Shown piece by piece: positions 23,687 to 32,976 of a stretch of DNA of 43,825 bases. The DNA comes from an uncultured Paracoccus sp. (GTDB taxonomy: Bacteria > Pseudomonadota > Alphaproteobacteria > Rhodobacterales > Rhodobacteraceae), in contig NZ_CANMEH010000019.1 in the NCBI RefSeq assembly GCF_947496875.1, positions 1 to 43,825 on the forward strand, given 5' to 3'. Under the pieces are notes generated by a model, which was not told the DNA's origin, searched no databases, and worked only from the letters and a program-made list of their open reading frames with translations. Every line of letters starts with the position of its first letter. Positions within the stretch are counted from its first letter, which is position 1. Made by a program: the position numbers and the translations under genes.

Positions 23687-25501
23687 TCAGTGGGCGGTCG
23701 CCCCGCCGGCGCCCTGCGGAATGCGGATCGATTCGACCAGGTCCTGCACGTGGACCGGCGGTTCGTCCGTCGCCCGGGAAATCAGCCAGGCCACAAGGAA
23801 GTTCAGGATCGCACCGACAGAGCCGATCGAGGCAGGCGAGATGCCGAACATCCAGTTCGCGGGCGTATCCTCGAACGTGTTGGTCCCTGCGATGAAGAAC
23901 CAGCCCTTGTAGAGGAAGATGTAGATCGCCGTGAACAGAAGCCCGGCGATCATGCCCCAGATGGCCCCCTGCGAGTTGATGCGCTTCGAGAAGATGCCCA
24001 TCATCAGCGCCGGGAAGATCGTGGCCGCCGCGAGCCCGAAGGCCAGCGCCACCGTCTGCGCCGCAAACCCGGGAGGATTGAGGCCGAGGATCGTGGCGAT
24101 GAGAATGGCGATCCCCATCGACACACGGGCGGCCAGCAATTCGCCCCGTTCCGAGATGTTCGGCCTGATCGACCCCTTGATCAGATCGTGCGATATGGCC
24201 GAACTGATCGCCAGCAGCAGACCTGCCGCGGTCGAAAGCGCCGCGGCCAGTGCACCGGCGGCGACGACGGCGATGACCCAGCCCGGCAGGTTGGCGATTT
24301 CCGGGTTGGCCAGAACCATGATGTCGTTGTTGACGGTGGTCAGTTCGTTGCCCTGCAGGTTCTGCTCGGCCACGGCCGTGCCCAGTCCCTCAGGCGGTGC
24401 GGCAGCGGCGTCGTTGTAGTACTGGATCAGACCGTCGCCATTCTTGTCCTCCCAGCCCAGCAGGCCGGTCTTTTCCCAGGTCCGCATCCACTGCAGGTCG
24501 GGGCTGCTCTCGATGTCAGCAAGCGAAACCGCGGGCTGCGAGAAGGTCTCGCCCGCGACCGCGCCGGGCCACATGGTGGTGGTCAGGTTCAGGCGCGCCA
24601 TGGAACCGACGGCAGGGGCCACGGTATACAGCAGCGCGATGAACACCAGCGCCCACCCGGCCGAGGCGCGGGCGTCGGCGACGCGCGGCACGGTGAAGAA
24701 CCGGATGATCACGTGCGGCAGACCGGCGGTGCCGATCATCAGCGACAGGGTGAACAGCAACATGTTCAACGTACCGGTGTGGTGCCCGGTGTAGGAGTTG
24801 AAGCCCAGGTCGGTCACGACCTGGTCCAGCTTGGCCAGGAACTTCGCCCCCGACGGATCGTGGGTGCCGAACAGGCCCAGCTGCGGCAGGAAGTTGCCGG
24901 TCAGCGCCAGCGAGATGAAGATCGCCGGGATGGTGTAGGCGACGATCAGCACGACATACTGGGCCACCTGGGTGTAGGTGATGCCCTTCATGCCGCCGAG
25001 CACGGCGTACATGAAGACCAGCGCCGCGCCGATCCACAGGCCGGTCGCGTTCGACACCTCGAGATAGCGCGAGAAGGTCACGCCCACGCCGGTCATCTGT
25101 CCGATCACGTAGGTGGTCGAGATGGTGATCAGGCAGATCACGCCCACGACGCGGGCTTTGTTGGAATAGAATCGGTCGCCCAGGAAGTCCGGGACCGTGA
25201 ACTTGCCGAACTTGCGAAGATAGGGGGCGAGCAGCAGCGCCAGCAGGACGTAGCCGCCGGTCCAGCCCATCAGGTAGGTCGAGTTGTCATAGCCGGTAAA
25301 GGCGATCAGGCCGGCCATCGAGATGAAGGACGCGGCCGACATCCAGTCGGCGCCGGTCGCCATGCCGTTCAGGACCGGGTGAACCCCCCGGTTCGCGGCA
25401 TAGAATTCGGCCGTCGATCCGGCCCGCGCGTAGATCGCGATCCCGATATACAGCGCGAAGGACAGGCCGATGACGATCAGGTTGAGCGTATACTGGTCCA
25501 T
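23687..25501 (-). CDS. Sodium:solute symporter, acetate/short-chain acid type (ActP-like)
   Basis: A 604-residue SSSF-family inner-membrane permease with about 13 helices. The N-terminus (MDQYTLNLIVIGLSFALYIG), the GATGADWMSAASFISMAGLI segment carrying the Na-binding helix break, and SYVIGQMTGVGV-type helix 4 sequence are typical. An extramembrane insert around 310-380 (ESSPDLQWMRTWEKTGLLGW, with DKNGDG) is characteristic of the VC_2705 subfamily. It is coupled to a DUF4212 small subunit encoded four bases upstream, and acs follows the same transcription direction further upstream, pointing to acetate or propionate as substrate. GGAGG lies nine bases before the ATG, within the end of the DUF4212 gene. 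Confidence 0.9.
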   Translation of the reverse strand: MDQYTLNLIVIGLSFALYIGIAIYARAGSTAEFYAANRGVHPVLNGMATGADWMSAASFISMAGLIAFTGYDNSTYLMGWTGGYVLLALLLAPYLRKFGKFTVPDFLGDRFYSNKARVVGVICLITISTTYVIGQMTGVGVTFSRYLEVSNATGLWIGAALVFMYAVLGGMKGITYTQVAQYVVLIVAYTIPAIFISLALTGNFLPQLGLFGTHDPSGAKFLAKLDQVVTDLGFNSYTGHHTGTLNMLLFTLSLMIGTAGLPHVIIRFFTVPRVADARASAGWALVFIALLYTVAPAVGSMARLNLTTTMWPGAVAGETFSQPAVSLADIESSPDLQWMRTWEKTGLLGWEDKNGDGLIQYYNDAAAAPPEGLGTAVAEQNLQGNELTTVNNDIMVLANPEIANLPGWVIAVVAAGALAAALSTAAGLLLAISSAISHDLIKGSIRPNISERGELLAARVSMGIAILIATILGLNPPGFAAQTVALAFGLAAATIFPALMMGIFSKRINSQGAIWGMIAGLLFTAIYIFLYKGWFFIAGTNTFEDTPANWMFGISPASIGSVGAILNFLVAWLISRATDEPPVHVQDLVESIRIPQGAGGATAH

Positions 25502-25505
25502 GCGC

Positions 25506-25775
25506 CTATTCCTCCACGCCGTGTTCCCGGTCCAGCCGGTTCATGGTGATGGCGTACCACGCAATCAGCGCGATGAAGACGAGGATGGACCCCTGCTGGG
25601 CGAACCAGAACCCCAGATCCGTCCCGCCGACGGGGATCCCCGACAGCAGCGGCCGGAACAGGATGCCGAATCCGAACGACACGAGTGCCCAGATCGCCAA
25701 GCAGATGTAGATGATGCGCAGATTGGCGCGCCAATAGGCGTCGCTCCTCGTGCGGTCGGTGCGCAGATCGCTCAA
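25506..25775 (-). CDS. DUF4212 small subunit of the sodium:solute symporter
   Basis: An 89-residue membrane protein with two transmembrane helices (about 20-42 and 55-78), including the family pattern YWRANLRIIYICLAIWALVS, FGFGILFRPLL, and FWFAQQGSILVFIALIAWY. This family is nearly always encoded immediately before a VC_2705-type symporter, as here with a four-base gap, and is taken to be its partner subunit. It lies 103 bases after acs, so the whole set acs-DUF4212-symporter may be one transcript. Confidence 0.88.
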   Translation of the reverse strand: MSDLRTDRTRSDAYWRANLRIIYICLAIWALVSFGFGILFRPLLSGIPVGGTDLGFWFAQQGSILVFIALIAWYAITMNRLDREHGVEE

Positions 25776-25878
25776 AATCAGTCTCCCTCGGTCCGTTATC
25801 TCCGCCGCGCTTGGTCGGATCTGCCGCTGCGGCGTTGCGGCAGGTCGGTTCGGACCGGCCCGGGGGCCGGTCCTGCGG

Positions 25879-27831
25879 TCAGACCCGGTTCATGCGGTTC
25901 TCGATCAGATCGTCCACCACCGCCGGCTCGGCCAGGGTCGAGGTGTCGCCCAGGCTGCCGAAATCGTTTTCAGCGATCTTGCGCAGGATGCGCCGCATGA
26001 TCTTGCCGGACCGGGTCTTGGGCAGCCCGGGGGCCCACTGGATCAGGTCGGGCTTGGCGATCGGCCCGATCTCGGTCCGGACCCAGCCTTCCAGCTCCTT
26101 GCGCAGCTCGGGGCTGGGGTCGATCCCGTTCATCAGCGTGACATAGGCATAGATGCCCTGCCCCTTCAGGTCGTGCGGGTATCCCACCACCGCCGCCTCG
26201 GCCACCTTCGGATGGGCGACCAGGGCGGATTCGACCTCGGCGGTGCCCATCCGGTGACCGCTGACGTTGATCACGTCGTCGACCCGGCCGGTGATCCAGT
26301 AATAGCCGTCCTCGTCCCGGCGGCAGCCGTCGCCGGTGAAATAGTACCCGGGGTACTGCTGGAAATACGCCTCCTCGAACCGCTGGTGGTCGCCCCACAG
26401 GGTCCGCATCTGACCCGGCCAGCTGTCCGAGATGCACAGCACGCCTTCGGCCGGGTTGCCCTCCTGCACCTGGCCGGTCGCCGCGTCCAGAACCGCCGGC
26501 TTCACCCCGAAGAACGGCAGCGTGGCCGCCCCCGGCTTGGTTTCGATCGCATAGGGCAGCGAGGTGACCATGTGGCCGCCGGTCTCGGTCTGCCAGAACG
26601 TGTCGACGATCGGGCATTTGCCCTTGCCGACATGCTTGTCGTACCACGACCACGCCTCGGGGTTGATCGGCTCGCCCACAGAGCCGAGGACCCGCAGCGA
26701 CGACAGGTCATGTTTCTCGACCCACTCCGGCCCCTGCCCCATCAGCGAGCGGATCGCCGTGGGCGCGGTATAGAACTGCGTGACCTTGTGCTTGGCGCAG
26801 ACCTCCCAGAAGCGGCCGGCGTCGGGATAGGTCGGCACCCCTTCGAACATCACCGTGATGCCGCCGTTCGCCAGCGGGCCATAGACGATGTAGCTGTGAC
26901 CCGTGACCCAGCCCACGTCCGCGGTGCACCAGAACACGTCGCCGTCCTGATAGTCGAAGGTGTACTGGTGCGTCATCGCGGCAAACAGCAGGTAGCCGCC
27001 GGTCGTATGCACGACACCCTTGGGTCGCCCGGTCGATCCGGACGTGTACAGGATGAACAGCGGATCCTCGGCGTTCATCGGCCGGGGCGGACAGTCCGGG
27101 CTGACCTGATCCATGAGTGCCAGCACGTCGACGTCGCGTCCGTTCACCCAGGTGGTCTGGTCGCCGGTATGCTTGACGACCAGCACCCGCACCCGGTCGG
27201 AACAATGCAGCATGGCCGCGTCGGTGTTCGATTTCAGTGCCGTGCGGCGGCCGCCCCGCGGCGCGGTATCGGCCGTGATGACCAGCTTGGCGCCGCTGTC
27301 GTTGATGCGGTTGGCCAGGGCGTCGGGCGAGAACCCGGCGAACACGATCGAATGCACGGCCCCGATCCGGGCGCAGGCCAGCATGGCGTAGGCAGCTTCG
27401 GGGATCATGGGCAGATAGATCACGACCCGGTCGCCCCGCATGACGCCCTGGCTCAGCAGGACGTTGGCCATCCGGTTCACCTTCTCGCTGAGCTCGCGAT
27501 AGGTGATGTGCCGGGCGGGCGTCGACGGATCGTCGGGTTCCCAGATGATGGCGGTCTGGTCGCCGCGGGTCTCCAGATGCCGGTCGACGCAGTTCACGCA
27601 GGCATTCAGAACGCCATCCTCGAACCACTTGATGGAGACACGGCCGAGCGTGAAGTCCGTGTCCTTCACGGTGGTATAGGGCTTGATCCAGTCCAGCCGC
27701 TTGCCTTCACGACCCCAGAAGCTGTCCGGATCGTTCACTGATTCCGCATACATCTGATGGTAGCGGTCAGGCGTGACATGAGCATTTTCCATCCCTTGCG
27801 GGATGGGATGCTTGGCAACAGCTTCGGACAT
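25879..27831 (-). CDS. acs: Acetyl-CoA synthetase
   Basis: A 650-residue AMP-forming acetyl-CoA synthetase. Motifs: [20 protein letters not shown], the acetate-pocket region TVDWVTGHSY-type stretch (here [16 protein letters not shown]), [14 protein letters not shown], and [15 protein letters not shown] with Lys610. That lysine is the conserved acetylation site by which Pat/CobB-type systems switch the enzyme off. The ATG at 27831 is preceded by GGGGGAA; a 24-codon upstream extension has no support. It activates acetate taken up by the downstream symporter. Length and ends are standard. Confidence 0.96.
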   Translation of the reverse strand: MSEAVAKHPIPQGMENAHVTPDRYHQMYAESVNDPDSFWGREGKRLDWIKPYTTVKDTDFTLGRVSIKWFEDGVLNACVNCVDRHLETRGDQTAIIWEPDDPSTPARHITYRELSEKVNRMANVLLSQGVMRGDRVVIYLPMIPEAAYAMLACARIGAVHSIVFAGFSPDALANRINDSGAKLVITADTAPRGGRRTALKSNTDAAMLHCSDRVRVLVVKHTGDQTTWVNGRDVDVLALMDQVSPDCPPRPMNAEDPLFILYTSGSTGRPKGVVHTTGGYLLFAAMTHQYTFDYQDGDVFWCTADVGWVTGHSYIVYGPLANGGITVMFEGVPTYPDAGRFWEVCAKHKVTQFYTAPTAIRSLMGQGPEWVEKHDLSSLRVLGSVGEPINPEAWSWYDKHVGKGKCPIVDTFWQTETGGHMVTSLPYAIETKPGAATLPFFGVKPAVLDAATGQVQEGNPAEGVLCISDSWPGQMRTLWGDHQRFEEAYFQQYPGYYFTGDGCRRDEDGYYWITGRVDDVINVSGHRMGTAEVESALVAHPKVAEAAVVGYPHDLKGQGIYAYVTLMNGIDPSPELRKELEGWVRTEIGPIAKPDLIQWAPGLPKTRSGKIMRRILRKIAENDFGSLGDTSTLAEPAVVDDLIENRMNRV

Positions 27832-28148
27832 ACGAATTCCCCCCTTGCAATCCATGACCGGTCGACACCGCGACCCGCCCCCCCTGCACGGGGGCTGGGC
27901 CAAGCGCCTCTTTATGTCAAGAGATTACGAAAGATCGCGGCGACTGGTAAAGTCTGTTGAGCGCCGCGCCCGCTCCGGCCGGCGCCAGGAACCGATCTGT
28001 TGTAATTCTGCCGGCCGGAGGATTTTTCGGTCGCACCGCGGTGCATTTGGACCGCGAAGCCGTGCCGGTGTCGCTTCAGCCAGCGAGTCGGCTGGTGCAG
28101 CGACCCGCAGGTCGATCCGGACATCACGCCGCCGGCGCTGGCGGGTCG
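27832..28148. promoter_or_regulatory. Intergenic region upstream of acs
   Basis: The 317 bases separate acs from the class V aminotransferase stop. The part nearest acs (27905-27960) is AT-rich. On the minus strand TTTACC (27946-27951) and TAATCT (27922-27927), 18 bases apart, could be a promoter for acs; a TTGACA a little further downstream has no matching -10. The distal half holds a long inverted repeat (entered separately) and a perfect 12-bp palindrome at 28033-28044. No gene was found. Confidence 0.4.
27973..28020. repeat. Inverted repeat upstream of acs
   Basis: Arms CTCCGGCCGG (27973-27982) and CCGGCCGGAG (28011-28020) are perfect complements with a 28-base spacer. Each arm contains the palindrome CCGGCCGG, so each could also be a separate dimer site. 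On the plus strand the second arm is followed by GATTTTTC, but no plus-strand gene ends nearby, so a terminator is less likely than a regulatory site for acs. Confidence 0.5.
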
Positions 28149-29306
28149 TCAGAGCACCTTGTCCAGGACGGCCGTCAGCCGCGCCACGGTGCCATCGACG
28201 TCCTTCAGCTTGTCCAGTCCGAACAGGCCGATCCGGAAGGTGCGGAAATCGTCGCCCTCATCGACCTGCAGCGGAACGCCGGCGGCGATCTGCACCCCCC
28301 GTTCGGCGAACTTGCTGCCATTCTGGATGGCAGGATCGTCGGTATAGCCGACCACGACGCCGGGCGCCCCGAACCCGTCTGCCGCAACCGACCGGACGCC
28401 GCGCTCCCGCAGGGCCGCACGCACCGCATCGCCCAGCCGCCACTGCGCCTCGCGCGCGGCCTCCCACCCCATCTCGCGCGTCTCGATCATCGCATCGCGC
28501 AGCACGACCAGCGCATCCGTGGGCATGGTCGCATGATAGGCGTGGCCGCCGTCCTCATAGGCCTTCATGATGGCGCGCCATTTCTTGAGGTCCAGCGCGA
28601 AGCTGTCGCTGTTCGTCTCCGCCAGCCGCGCCGCACCCATGGCCGAGAACATGACCATGCCGGCCGCGGGCGACCCGCTCCACCCCTTCTGCGGGGCCGA
28701 GATCAGGACGTCGACGCCGGTCGCCTGCATGTCCACCCAGATCGCCCCCGATGCGATGCAGTCCAGCACCAGCAGCGCGCCGACCTCGTGCGCGGCATCC
28801 GCCAGCGCACGGATATAGTCGTCCGGCAGGATCAGGCCGGCCGAGGTTTCGACATGCGGCGCAAACACCACGGCCGGGCGCATCGACAGGATCTCCTGCA
28901 CCACGGTTTCGATCGGGGGCGGGGCATAGGCGGGGCGTGGGGCGTTGCCCGCGGGGCGGGCCTTTTCAACCTCGGCGGTTCCGGCGAACCCGCCGGCCGC
29001 GTGGATCTGCGACCAGCGGAAGCTGAACCAGCCATTCCGCACGATCAGGGCGTTGCAGTCGCGCGCGAACTGCCGGGCCACCGCTTCCATCGCGAAGGTG
29101 CCGCCGCCCGGGACCAGCGCGACCTCCTGCGCGTTGTAGACCTCGCGCGAGATCGCCGAGATGTCGCGCATCACCTGCTGGAACCGGCGGCTCATGTGAT
29201 TGAGGCTGCGGTCGGTGAAGACGACCGAGAACTCCTGCAGCCCGTCAGGGTCGACCTCGACCCGAGGCAGGGTGGCATGGGCCGTAGCGGGATGATCGGC
29301 GGGCAT
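28149..29306 (-). CDS. Class V PLP-dependent aminotransferase (alanine/serine-glyoxylate type)
   Basis: A 385-residue fold-type I enzyme. The PLP lysine is Lys207 (ISAPQKGWSG) with Asp182 (VLDCIASG) contacting the pyridine nitrogen and the glycine-rich loop VPGGGTFAMEA at 65-75. The pattern belongs to the alanine-glyoxylate / serine-glyoxylate / 2-aminoethylphosphonate group; no residue seen here decides between them. AAAGGA precedes the ATG at 29306. It is divergent from the amidotransferase gene that starts 146 bases away, which leads a polyamine-like set, so a link through an amine or ureido substrate is possible. Confidence 0.85.
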   Translation of the reverse strand: MPADHPATAHATLPRVEVDPDGLQEFSVVFTDRSLNHMSRRFQQVMRDISAISREVYNAQEVALVPGGGTFAMEAVARQFARDCNALIVRNGWFSFRWSQIHAAGGFAGTAEVEKARPAGNAPRPAYAPPPIETVVQEILSMRPAVVFAPHVETSAGLILPDDYIRALADAAHEVGALLVLDCIASGAIWVDMQATGVDVLISAPQKGWSGSPAAGMVMFSAMGAARLAETNSDSFALDLKKWRAIMKAYEDGGHAYHATMPTDALVVLRDAMIETREMGWEAAREAQWRLGDAVRAALRERGVRSVAADGFGAPGVVVGYTDDPAIQNGSKFAERGVQIAAGVPLQVDEGDDFRTFRIGLFGLDKLKDVDGTVARLTAVLDKVL

Positions 29307-29451
29307 GGCTGTCCTTTCGCGGTCTGGCATGCGAGGCAGGCTACCGTCCCCCGGGCCGCAGCGCCAGCCGTCCGTCACGGCCGCCATATGCGGCAGTCTT
29401 GCGGGCTGCCGCGGGCCCGCCTACCTTTGCTGCGCACAACATGGATCATTC

Positions 29452-30147
29452 ATGCGGATCGGCATCCTGAAATGCGGCCAGTCGCCCGAACAGCTGCGCG
29501 GCAGCCAGGGCGATTACGACACCATGTTCGAACGGCTGCTGGCCGGATACGGCTTTGTCTTCGACAGCTATCATGTTGAGGCCATGCAGTTTCCCGACGA
29601 TGTGCATGCCGCCGACGGCTGGCTGATCACCGGATCGCGGCACGGCGTCTACGAGGATCACGCCTTCATTCCGCCGCTGGAGGATTTCATCCGCAAGGCG
29701 ATCGAAGCCGGCGTACCGATGGTCGGCATCTGCTTCGGCCACCAGATCATCGCGCAGGCGCTCGGCGGCCGGGTCGTTCAGCATCCGGGCGGCTGGCGCG
29801 TCGGGCCGCATGATTACGAGATCGGCGGCCGCAGGATGGTGCTGAATGCCTGGCATCGCGATCAGGTCGTCAACCTGCCGCCCGGCGCTGAGGTCGCCGG
29901 CACGAACGAATTCTGCCAGGCGGCCGCACTGGTCTATGGCGACCGCGCCTTCACCGTGCAGCCGCATCCCGAGTTCCCGGACGAGTTCATCGACGGTCTG
30001 ATCGAACATCGCGGCGCGCTGGTGCCCCCTCACCTGCTGGAGTCCGCGCGGGCTCGGCGGGGCGAAGCGGACCCGGTGGCGATGGCAGAACAGATCGCGG
30101 CCTTTTTTCGTCAGCCGCGCGGGTCGGATGGGCAAAGTGCGGCCTGA
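29452..30147 (+). CDS. Class I glutamine amidotransferase-like hydrolase (PuuD/GuaA-type domain)
   Basis: A 231-residue free-standing GATase1 domain. The triad is visible: Cys94 in GICFGHQ, His172 and Glu174 in QPHPEF. No synthetase domain is attached, so it probably hydrolyses a gamma-glutamyl compound or supplies ammonia to a partner. It heads a same-strand set with a glutamine-synthetase-like ligase (85 bases on) and a FAD oxidase. In the gamma-glutamylated amine route these would be PuuD-, PuuA- and PuuB-like steps, but PuuD proper has a different active-site neighbourhood, so I leave it unnamed. The start is the ATG at 29452, where homology begins; the earlier frame is not coding. Confidence 0.82.
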   Translation: MRIGILKCGQSPEQLRGSQGDYDTMFERLLAGYGFVFDSYHVEAMQFPDDVHAADGWLITGSRHGVYEDHAFIPPLEDFIRKAIEAGVPMVGICFGHQIIAQALGGRVVQHPGGWRVGPHDYEIGGRRMVLNAWHRDQVVNLPPGAEVAGTNEFCQAAALVYGDRAFTVQPHPEFPDEFIDGLIEHRGALVPPHLLESARARRGEADPVAMAEQIAAFFRQPRGSDGQSAA

Positions 30148-30231
30148 CGGACAGCCTGCAGGTACGCGTGGACTGGCCGGAGCGGCTATGCCATGCCGCA
30201 CGGCCGGCGCGCTCCTGATGGAAGGACGACC

Positions 30232-31587
30232 ATGTCAGACTGGCTGACCAATTCCCCCGAGGCGGCGCGCCGCTATGTCGCCGATCACCGCCTGGACGAG
30301 GTGGAATGCATCGTGCCGGACATCGCCGGGGTCGCCCGCGGCAAGGCGATGCCCGCATCGAAGTTCGCCCGTCAGAAAAGCTTCTACCTGCCCAACAGCA
30401 TCTTCCTGCAGACCATCACCGGCGAATGGGCCGACAATCCGCACGGGGCCTTTACCGAGCCCGACATGGTCTGCGTGCCGGATTACGAGACGACTGCGGC
30501 CGCGCCGTGGACCGCAGACCTGACCCTGCAGGTGATCCATGACGTGCTGGACCAACAGGGACAGCCGGTGCCGATCGCGCCGCGCAACGTGCTGAAGCGG
30601 GTTGTGGAGCTCTATGCCGAGCGCGGCTGGAAACCCATCGTCGCGCCGGAGATGGAATTCTTCCTGGTTGCGCGCAACATCGACCCGAACCAGCCGATCC
30701 AGCCCCCGATGGGCCGCACCGGGCGTCGCGCCGCGGCCAAACAGGCCTATTCCCTGTCGGCCGTGGACGAGTACGGCAAGGTCATCGACGACATCTACGA
30801 TTTCGCCGAGGCGCAGGGATTCGAGATCGACGGCATCCTGCAGGAAGGCGGCGCCGGTCAGGTCGAGATCAACCTGGCGCACGGGGACCCGGTGCATCTG
30901 GCCGACCAGATCTTCTACTTCAAGCGGCTGATCCGCGAGGCGGCGCTGCGCCACGACTGCTTTGCCACCTTCATGGCCAAGCCCATCGAGGGAGAGCCTG
31001 GCAGCGCCATGCACATCCACCACTCGGTGGTGGAAACCGACACCGGCCGGAACATCTTTTCCGACGAACAGGGGCGCGAAACCCCGGCCTTCCTGCATTT
31101 TGTTGCGGGCATGCAGAGCCATCTGCCCGCGGCCGTGGCCCTGCTGGCCCCCTATGTGAACAGTTATCGCCGCTATGTCCCCGACTTTGCGGCGCCGATC
31201 AATCTGGAGTGGGGTCGCGACAACCGCACCACGGGGCTGCGGGTGCCGATCTCCGACCCGGAGGCGCGGCGGGTGGAGAACCGGTTGGCCGGGATGGACT
31301 GCAACCCCTATCTGGGACTGGCCGCCTCGCTGGCCACCGGGCTGCTCGGCCTGACCGAACTGCGCAACCCGCGCGCCGAATGTCTGGGCGATGCCTACAT
31401 GTCCGACGACGAATTGCCGACCAGCCTGGGCGACGCGCTGGACGAAATGGCCGCGTCCGAGCCGATGCGCGAGGTTCTGGGGGCCGAGTTCGTGGACGTG
31501 TACGAGTCGGTCAAGCGCAACGAATACAAGGAATTCCTGCAGGTCATCAGCCCGTGGGAACGCGAACATCTGCTGCTGAACGTCTGA
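30232..31587 (+). CDS. Glutamine synthetase-like gamma-glutamylamine ligase (PuuA-type)
   Basis: A 451-residue member of the glutamine synthetase superfamily. Metal and substrate residues seen are Glu140 and Glu142 (APEMEFFL), Glu205 and Glu212 (QEGGAGQVEIN), His263-region GSAMHIHHS, and RDNRTTGLRVP. The N-terminal beta-grasp starts VECIVPDIAGVARGKAMP, a hallmark of the PuuA/GlnT-like branch, not of GlnA. The adenylylation-loop Tyr of GlnA is absent. It should ligate glutamate to an amine such as putrescine or ethanolamine. GAAGGA precedes the ATG at 30232. It lies between the amidotransferase and the FAD oxidase genes, which could remove the glutamyl group and oxidise the amine. Confidence 0.88.
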   Translation: MSDWLTNSPEAARRYVADHRLDEVECIVPDIAGVARGKAMPASKFARQKSFYLPNSIFLQTITGEWADNPHGAFTEPDMVCVPDYETTAAAPWTADLTLQVIHDVLDQQGQPVPIAPRNVLKRVVELYAERGWKPIVAPEMEFFLVARNIDPNQPIQPPMGRTGRRAAAKQAYSLSAVDEYGKVIDDIYDFAEAQGFEIDGILQEGGAGQVEINLAHGDPVHLADQIFYFKRLIREAALRHDCFATFMAKPIEGEPGSAMHIHHSVVETDTGRNIFSDEQGRETPAFLHFVAGMQSHLPAAVALLAPYVNSYRRYVPDFAAPINLEWGRDNRTTGLRVPISDPEARRVENRLAGMDCNPYLGLAASLATGLLGLTELRNPRAECLGDAYMSDDELPTSLGDALDEMAASEPMREVLGAEFVDVYESVKRNEYKEFLQVISPWEREHLLLNV

Positions 31588-31635
31588 CCGGCACCGCCCG
31601 CAGATCGGCGGCGTGTCCCGAAGGAAGGACAGCGC

Positions 31636-32943
31636 ATGGACCTGCTGTTTGCAAATGACCGGCGCGGGGCCTTTCCGCCCAGCCTGTATGCCGAGGGTAT
31701 CACCGACACCGCCCGCCCTGCGCTGCGCGGCGAAAGCCGTGCGGACGTGGTGGTGGTGGGCGCCGGGCTCACCGGCCTTTCGGCGGCCCTGCATCTGGCC
31801 CGCGTCGGTCGCCGCGTCATCGTGCTGGAGGCCCATCGCGCCGGGTTCGGCGCGTCCGGGCGCAATGGTGGCCAGGTCGGCTCGGGCCAGCGGCTGGAGG
31901 TCGACGATCTGGAACGGATGGTCGGACGGATCGCGTCCCGAAGGCTGTGGGACATGGCAGAAGAGGCCAAGGCGCTGACGCGCGACCTCGCCGCCCCCGC
32001 GAACGTCCCGTTCCATCCGGGCATCGCCCACGCGGCGCGGACCCAGTCCGAGGTCCGCCACGCCCACGCGATCGCCGAAAAACTGGCCCGCGACTACGGC
32101 TACGACAAGGTGCAGCCACTGGACCGCGAGGGGCTGCGCGCGCTGGTCCGCTCGGACGCCTATATCGGGGGCGACGTGGATCGCGGCGCCGGACATCTCG
32201 ACCCGCTGGCGCTGACGCTCGGCCTTGCGCGACAGGCCGAGGCGGCCGGCGCCCTGATCCATGAGCTGAGCCATGTTCACCGGATCACCCATGCCGATCG
32301 CGCGGGCGGGACCAGCATCGTCCAGGCCGGGCACGGCCGGGTCATCTGCGATCACGTCATTCTGGCTGCGAACGGCTATCTGGGCGGTCTGGACGACCGG
32401 ATCGCTGCACGGGTGATGCCGATCAACAACTTTGTCATTGCCACCGAGCCCCTTGGTAAGCGCGCCAACGACGTGCTGTGCGAGAACGTCGCCGCCCATG
32501 ACACCCGCTTCGTGGTCAACTACTGGCGGCTGGACGACGCGCGCCGGCTAATCTTTGGCGGCGGTGAAAACGTCAGCTACCGGTTTCCCCGCGATATCGC
32601 CGGCAAGGTCAAATGGGCCATGCTGCAGGTCTATCCGCAGCTGCACGACGTGAAGATTACCCACGCCTGGGGCGGTACGCTGGCGATCACCATGACCCGG
32701 CTGCCGGTCTTCACGCGCCCCGCCCCCAACTGCCTGTCGGCCAGCGGGTATTCGGGACACGGGGTCGCGCTGGCCAATCTGGCCGGCAAGCTGATGGCGC
32801 AGGCCGTGCAGGGTCAGTCCGACGGGTTCGACACCATGGCGGCGCTGCCGCAGCCGAGTTTTCCGGGCGGGGTCGCGTTCCGGTGGCCGCTGCTGGTGGC
32901 GGGGATGAGCTGGTATTCGCTGCGCGACCGGCTGGGTGTCTGA
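31636..32943 (+). CDS. FAD-dependent gamma-glutamylamine oxidase-like protein (DAO family, PuuB-type)
   Basis: A 435-residue FAD oxidoreductase. The dinucleotide motif VVVVGAGLTGLSAALHLAR begins at 38, with GxGxxG at 42-47. The typical PuuB-like second motif GAHRAGFGASGRNGGQV is at about 65-80 (here EAHRAGFGASGRNGG), and the C-terminal FAD motif is SGYSGHGVALANLAGKLMA. Family members oxidise gamma-glutamylputrescine or related secondary amines, releasing aldehyde and peroxide or passing electrons on. It follows the ligase by 48 bases (GAAGGA before ATG). Substrate unproven. Confidence 0.88.
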   Translation: MDLLFANDRRGAFPPSLYAEGITDTARPALRGESRADVVVVGAGLTGLSAALHLARVGRRVIVLEAHRAGFGASGRNGGQVGSGQRLEVDDLERMVGRIASRRLWDMAEEAKALTRDLAAPANVPFHPGIAHAARTQSEVRHAHAIAEKLARDYGYDKVQPLDREGLRALVRSDAYIGGDVDRGAGHLDPLALTLGLARQAEAAGALIHELSHVHRITHADRAGGTSIVQAGHGRVICDHVILAANGYLGGLDDRIAARVMPINNFVIATEPLGKRANDVLCENVAAHDTRFVVNYWRLDDARRLIFGGGENVSYRFPRDIAGKVKWAMLQVYPQLHDVKITHAWGGTLAITMTRLPVFTRPAPNCLSASGYSGHGVALANLAGKLMAQAVQGQSDGFDTMAALPQPSFPGGVAFRWPLLVAGMSWYSLRDRLGV

Positions 32944-32976
32944 CCCGGGGCGTTCGGCGGCAGCTTCCGCCGGACC

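Noticed and set aside
30235..32499. A 754-codon minus-strand frame
   Set aside because: Antisense shadow of the ligase and oxidase genes, caused by GC-rich wobble; those genes have full motifs.
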